DNA of 6,892 bases from Actinomycetota bacterium. GTDB lineage: Bacteria; Actinomycetota; Thermoleophilia; RBG-16-64-13. Below the pieces are notes generated by a model. That model was not told the origin of the DNA, ran no database searches, and was given only the letters and a program-made list of their open reading frames with translations. Shown one piece after another: positions 5,944-6,892 of this stretch. Position 1 is the stretch's first letter, and each line of letters starts with the position of its first letter. The position numbers and the translations under genes were made by a program. Location: contig JAMDDA010000021.1 of NCBI GenBank assembly GCA_023488925.1, positions 1 to 6,892 of the forward strand, in the 5' to 3' direction.

Positions 5944-6892
5944 CAGTCCCTCCATGCCCTCGATCCTTCTCGCTCTCCTCCTCCGCCCGGCGCCGCCCGG
6001 CCCAGCCGAGGATGTTCTTTTGCCGACTCCGGGCGATGCCCAGGGCCCCCGCGGGGACGTCCTTGGTGATGACGGAACCGGCCCCGATCACGGAGCCGTC
6101 CCCCACCTGCACGGGAGCCACGAAGACCGTGTCGGAGCCCGTTTTCACGTTATCACCGATGACCGTCGGGTGTTTCCGGTACCCGTCGTAGTTCGCCGTG
6201 ATGTTTCCGGCGCCGATGTTCGTGCCTGCACCGATGGTGGTGTCGCCGATGTAGCTCAGGTGGGGCACCTTACTGCCCCGCCCCACGGTGCTCTTCTTGA
6301 TCTCCACGAAGGCACCGGCCTTCGCTTTCTCCAGGAGGTGCGCCTCGGGGCGCAGATAGGTGAACGGCCCGACCGACGCCCCCCTCTCCAGGCGCGCGCC
6401 CTCGGCATAGGCATGGCGCACCCGGCAGTCCTCCCCCACCACCGTATCGACGAGCGTAGCGGCCGGACCGATCTCGCTGCCCCGCCCCACCCGGGTGGTA
6501 CCACGCAGGCAGGTGAAGGGGAGGATGGTCACGTCGGACTCCAAGGCCACGGTGGCGTCGATGTGGGTGGACTGTGGGTCCTCGATGGTCACCCCGGCCA
6601 GCATCCAGGCCCGGGCGATGCGTTCCCGCATGATGGCCTGGGCCTCGGCCAGCTCCGCCCGGGAGTTGACTCCCAGCGCCGCCGCCGGGTCGGGGGTGAC
6701 GTGGGCGGCCACCCGGGCGCCGCGGCGCACCAGGCCCTCGACCACGTCGGTGAGGTAGACTTCGCCCTGGTCGTTGGCGGTGCCCACCCCGCGCAGGATC
6801 TCCAGCGCCTCCCGCCCCGGGAGCACATACATGCCGGTGTTGACCTCGTGGACGGCCTGTTCCGCGGCCGAGGCATCACGGTGAACTACGAC
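5936..6892 (-). CDS. glmU: Bifunctional GlmU, 5' end missing (UDP-GlcNAc pyrophosphorylase / GlcN-1-P acetyltransferase)
   Basis: GlmU acetylates glucosamine-1-phosphate and couples the product to UTP, giving UDP-GlcNAc for peptidoglycan. The window holds the last 318 residues; the open frame continues past the right edge, so the N-terminal Rossmann part with its GxGxGTRM-type loop is not visible. The visible part starts VVVHRDASAAEQAVHEVNTG, aligning with E. coli 152-171. It continues through DQGEVYLTD and GVNSR (uridyltransferase domain), the linker helix, and a left-handed beta-helix of hexapeptide repeats from about residue 105. Acetyltransferase residues corresponding to E. coli Arg333, Lys351, His363, Tyr366, Asn377 and Lys392 are all present (visible residues 181, 199, 211, 214, 225, 240). 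The tail (RRRAEEESEKDRGHGGTDD) is charged and probably disordered. The E. coli Glu154 position reads Val here. The gene overlaps prs by 8 bp. Confidence 0.97.
   Translation of the reverse strand, partial: VVVHRDASAAEQAVHEVNTGMYVLPGREALEILRGVGTANDQGEVYLTDVVEGLVRRGARVAAHVTPDPAAALGVNSRAELAEAQAIMRERIARAWMLAGVTIEDPQSTHIDATVALESDVTILPFTCLRGTTRVGRGSEIGPAATLVDTVVGEDCRVRHAYAEGARLERGASVGPFTYLRPEAHLLEKAKAGAFVEIKKSTVGRGSKVPHLSYIGDTTIGAGTNIGAGNITANYDGYRKHPTVIGDNVKTGSDTVFVAPVQVGDGSVIGAGSVITKDVPAGALGIARSRQKNILGWAGRRRAEEESEKDRGHGGTDD
5948..5953 (-). promoter_or_regulatory. prs ribosome binding site within the glmU 3' end
   Basis: GGAGGG on the minus strand lies 4 nt before ATG 5943, inside the final codons of glmU. 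It fits coupled translation of the overlapping glmU-prs pair. If translation starts at ATG 5955 instead, GAAGGA at 5964-5969 would be the site. Confidence 0.5.

Noticed and set aside
1..6892. Search for CRISPR repeats, insertion sequence ends, tRNA or rRNA genes, toxin-antitoxin or defence genes
   Set aside because: Nothing of the kind is visible. Coding density is nearly complete with conserved housekeeping genes, and no direct repeat array or terminal inverted repeats were noticed by eye.

Overview
This is a high-GC bacterial chromosome segment. It carries one tightly packed run of housekeeping genes, all on the minus strand. In transcription order (right to left) they are glmU (5' part missing), prs, rplY/ctc, pth, mfd, and the start of a lipoprotein with a SurA/PrsA-type N-terminus. 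Two gene pairs overlap (glmU/prs by 8 bp, pth/mfd by 13 bp). The gaps are 167, 81 and about 64 bp, so most or all of the run is probably one operon.

The order glmU-prs-rplY-pth-mfd-foldase occurs, with variations, in Actinomycetota and in clostridial/bacillar Firmicutes. High GC, GTG starts, an mfd gene followed by a SurA_N-type lipoprotein, and Mfd and Prs wording that I recall from deep-branching actinobacteria (Thermoleophilia-like) make a high-GC actinobacterium my first guess. A high-GC Firmicute is second. This rests on remembered family patterns, not on a search.

Region by region: 5936-6892 holds the C-terminal two thirds of GlmU (UDP-GlcNAc synthesis for the cell wall). 4948-5943 is Prs (PRPP synthesis for nucleotides, His and Trp). 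4781-4947 is the largest non-coding stretch and contains a strong three-way-junction RNA fold upstream of rplY. 4124-4780 is the long, CTC/TL5-type ribosomal protein L25. 4043-4123 contains a 13-bp hairpin just after the rplY stop. 3494-4042 is peptidyl-tRNA hydrolase. 207-3506 is the transcription-repair coupling factor Mfd. 1-142 is the N-terminus of a secreted lipoprotein foldase or chaperone.

The genes share a growth theme: envelope precursor, nucleotide precursor, 5S rRNA/ribosome binding, peptidyl-tRNA rescue, repair of stalled transcription, and folding of exported proteins. I see no mobile element, CRISPR, tRNA/rRNA gene, toxin or defence system. The most interesting signals are non-coding: the possible rplY leader RNA and the rplY-pth hairpin. 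One active-site substitution in GlmU also deserves a check.
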